From Ampullaceana balthica (taxonomy: Eukaryota; Mollusca; Gastropoda; Lymnaeidae), in the NCBI GenBank assembly GCA_944989445.1, contig CALYLW010000164.1, positions 745,001-809,000 of the forward strand: a DNA stretch of 64,000 nucleotides, written 5' to 3'. The translations under genes and the position numbers were made by a program. The notes under the pieces were generated by a model. The model was given only the letters and a program-made list of their open reading frames with translations, did no database searches and was not told the DNA's origin. Shown one piece after another: positions 63,480 to 64,000 of the stretch; position 1 is the first letter of the stretch, and every line of letters starts with the position of its first letter.

Positions 63480-63945
63480 ATATTATTGGTATTCCCGGCC
63501 TCCTTTTTTTCCTAACTAGTGTCGGGTACCCTTTCGGAAAGAGGGTGGGGTGACTCAAGGGGCCGTCCATAAAGTACGTCACGCTATTTTTGACGATTTT
63601 TACCCCCCTCCCCCCTGTCACAAACTGTCACAAATCTTGAACCCCACCCCCCCCCCTAAAGTACGTCACACTTTCGACCAAAATTTTCCTTTTATATTAA
63701 AAAAAAATATTAAAATTTAATATAAAACACCGTGTCGTCACACATGGCCGGGGCCGGACCCCCTCCCCCGGTCACAAACTGTCACACTTTCTTACACCCC
63801 CTCCCCACTCTGGAACGTGACGTACTTAATGTACGGCCCCCAAGGACACCTATAGCCACGGGAACAGATCACTGCCGTCACTGCTGAGATTCGACACGTC
63901 TGCCGAGTGCGCATTGCATTCGACCACCGTGCCACCGGTTGAGCA
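63480..63945 (-). mobile_element. tRNA-derived SINE split by a MITE
   Basis: Left part 63500-63558 (GTGTCGGGTACCCTTTCGGA, GGGTGGGGTGACTCAA) and right part 63841-63945 (TATAGCCACGGGAACAG, GAGATTCGACACG, CGACCACCGTGCCACC) match the body and head of the SINE at 23828-24031 in order. The MITE at 63559-63840 lies between them. Confidence 0.75.
63559..63840. mobile_element. GGGGCCGTCC MITE with CAA duplication
   Basis: Left GGGGCCGTCCATAAAGTACG, right GTACTTAATGTACGGCCCC, flanked by CAA (63556-63558, 63841-63843). 282 bp. The C-rich and GTCACA blocks are paired near both ends. It differs from the other copies in having GTACGTCAC in place of GACGTCAC, so it is a separate subfamily. Confidence 0.85.
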
Positions 63946-64000
63946 GAAACCCCGTGCGTGTACCCATCAGCAGCAACAATGAAAATGTTTATGATAACTG

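Overview
This is a window of an AT-rich, intron-rich animal genome, not a prokaryote: coding sequence is cut into short exons with GT-AG junctions, introns run to 13.5 kb, and transposon remains fill most of the space between exons. The gene set, the LINE and SINE types and the DNA transposon families suggest a lophotrochozoan, most likely a gastropod mollusc. That placement is inference.

Left third: the 5' third of VWA8, a mitochondrial AAA+ ATPase, lies on the minus strand (17 exons, 1211-10771, continuing off the left edge). About 1 kb away, head to head, begins a plus-strand transcription unit leading into RIOX1/NO66, a nuclear JmjC oxygenase (17 supported coding exons, 16381-44038, plus one or two doubtful 5' exons at 11749 and 15688). 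The 13.5-kb intron between RIOX1 exons at 28907 and 42423 contains a complete three-exon gene on the opposite strand, a dienelactone hydrolase of CMBL type (30702-32042) that carries a one-base frameshift. A two-exon acyl-CoA synthetase of the ANL superfamily follows on the minus strand (47548-49793). The four proteins act in different places (mitochondrion, nucleus or nucleolus, cytosolic hydrolysis, lipid activation), and nothing indicates a shared pathway.

The rest is mobile DNA with unusually clear boundaries: hAT elements with 8-bp target duplications, a piggyBac MITE with TTAA, a Tigger/pogo-like element with TA, GGGGCCGTCC-ended MITEs with 3-bp duplications, three non-autonomous Helitrons (one carrying a tRNA-Val-like sequence), tRNA-derived SINEs, an unclassified long retroposon, a decayed LINE, and several minisatellites. 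From 52 to 57.5 kb the elements are nested.

The strongest candidate for something new is at 55936-57314: a 1379-bp element with perfect 25-bp inverted ends and TTA duplications, typical of PIF/Harbinger. It carries no transposase but an intact 277-codon frame for a CCHC zinc-knuckle, basic-repeat and KH-like RNA-binding protein. A second unusual structure is in VWA8: the ATPase P-loop codons are split by a GC-AG intron, and the next intron begins with about 14 tandem copies of its own 5' splice site. All calls come from reading the sequence; no database search was possible.
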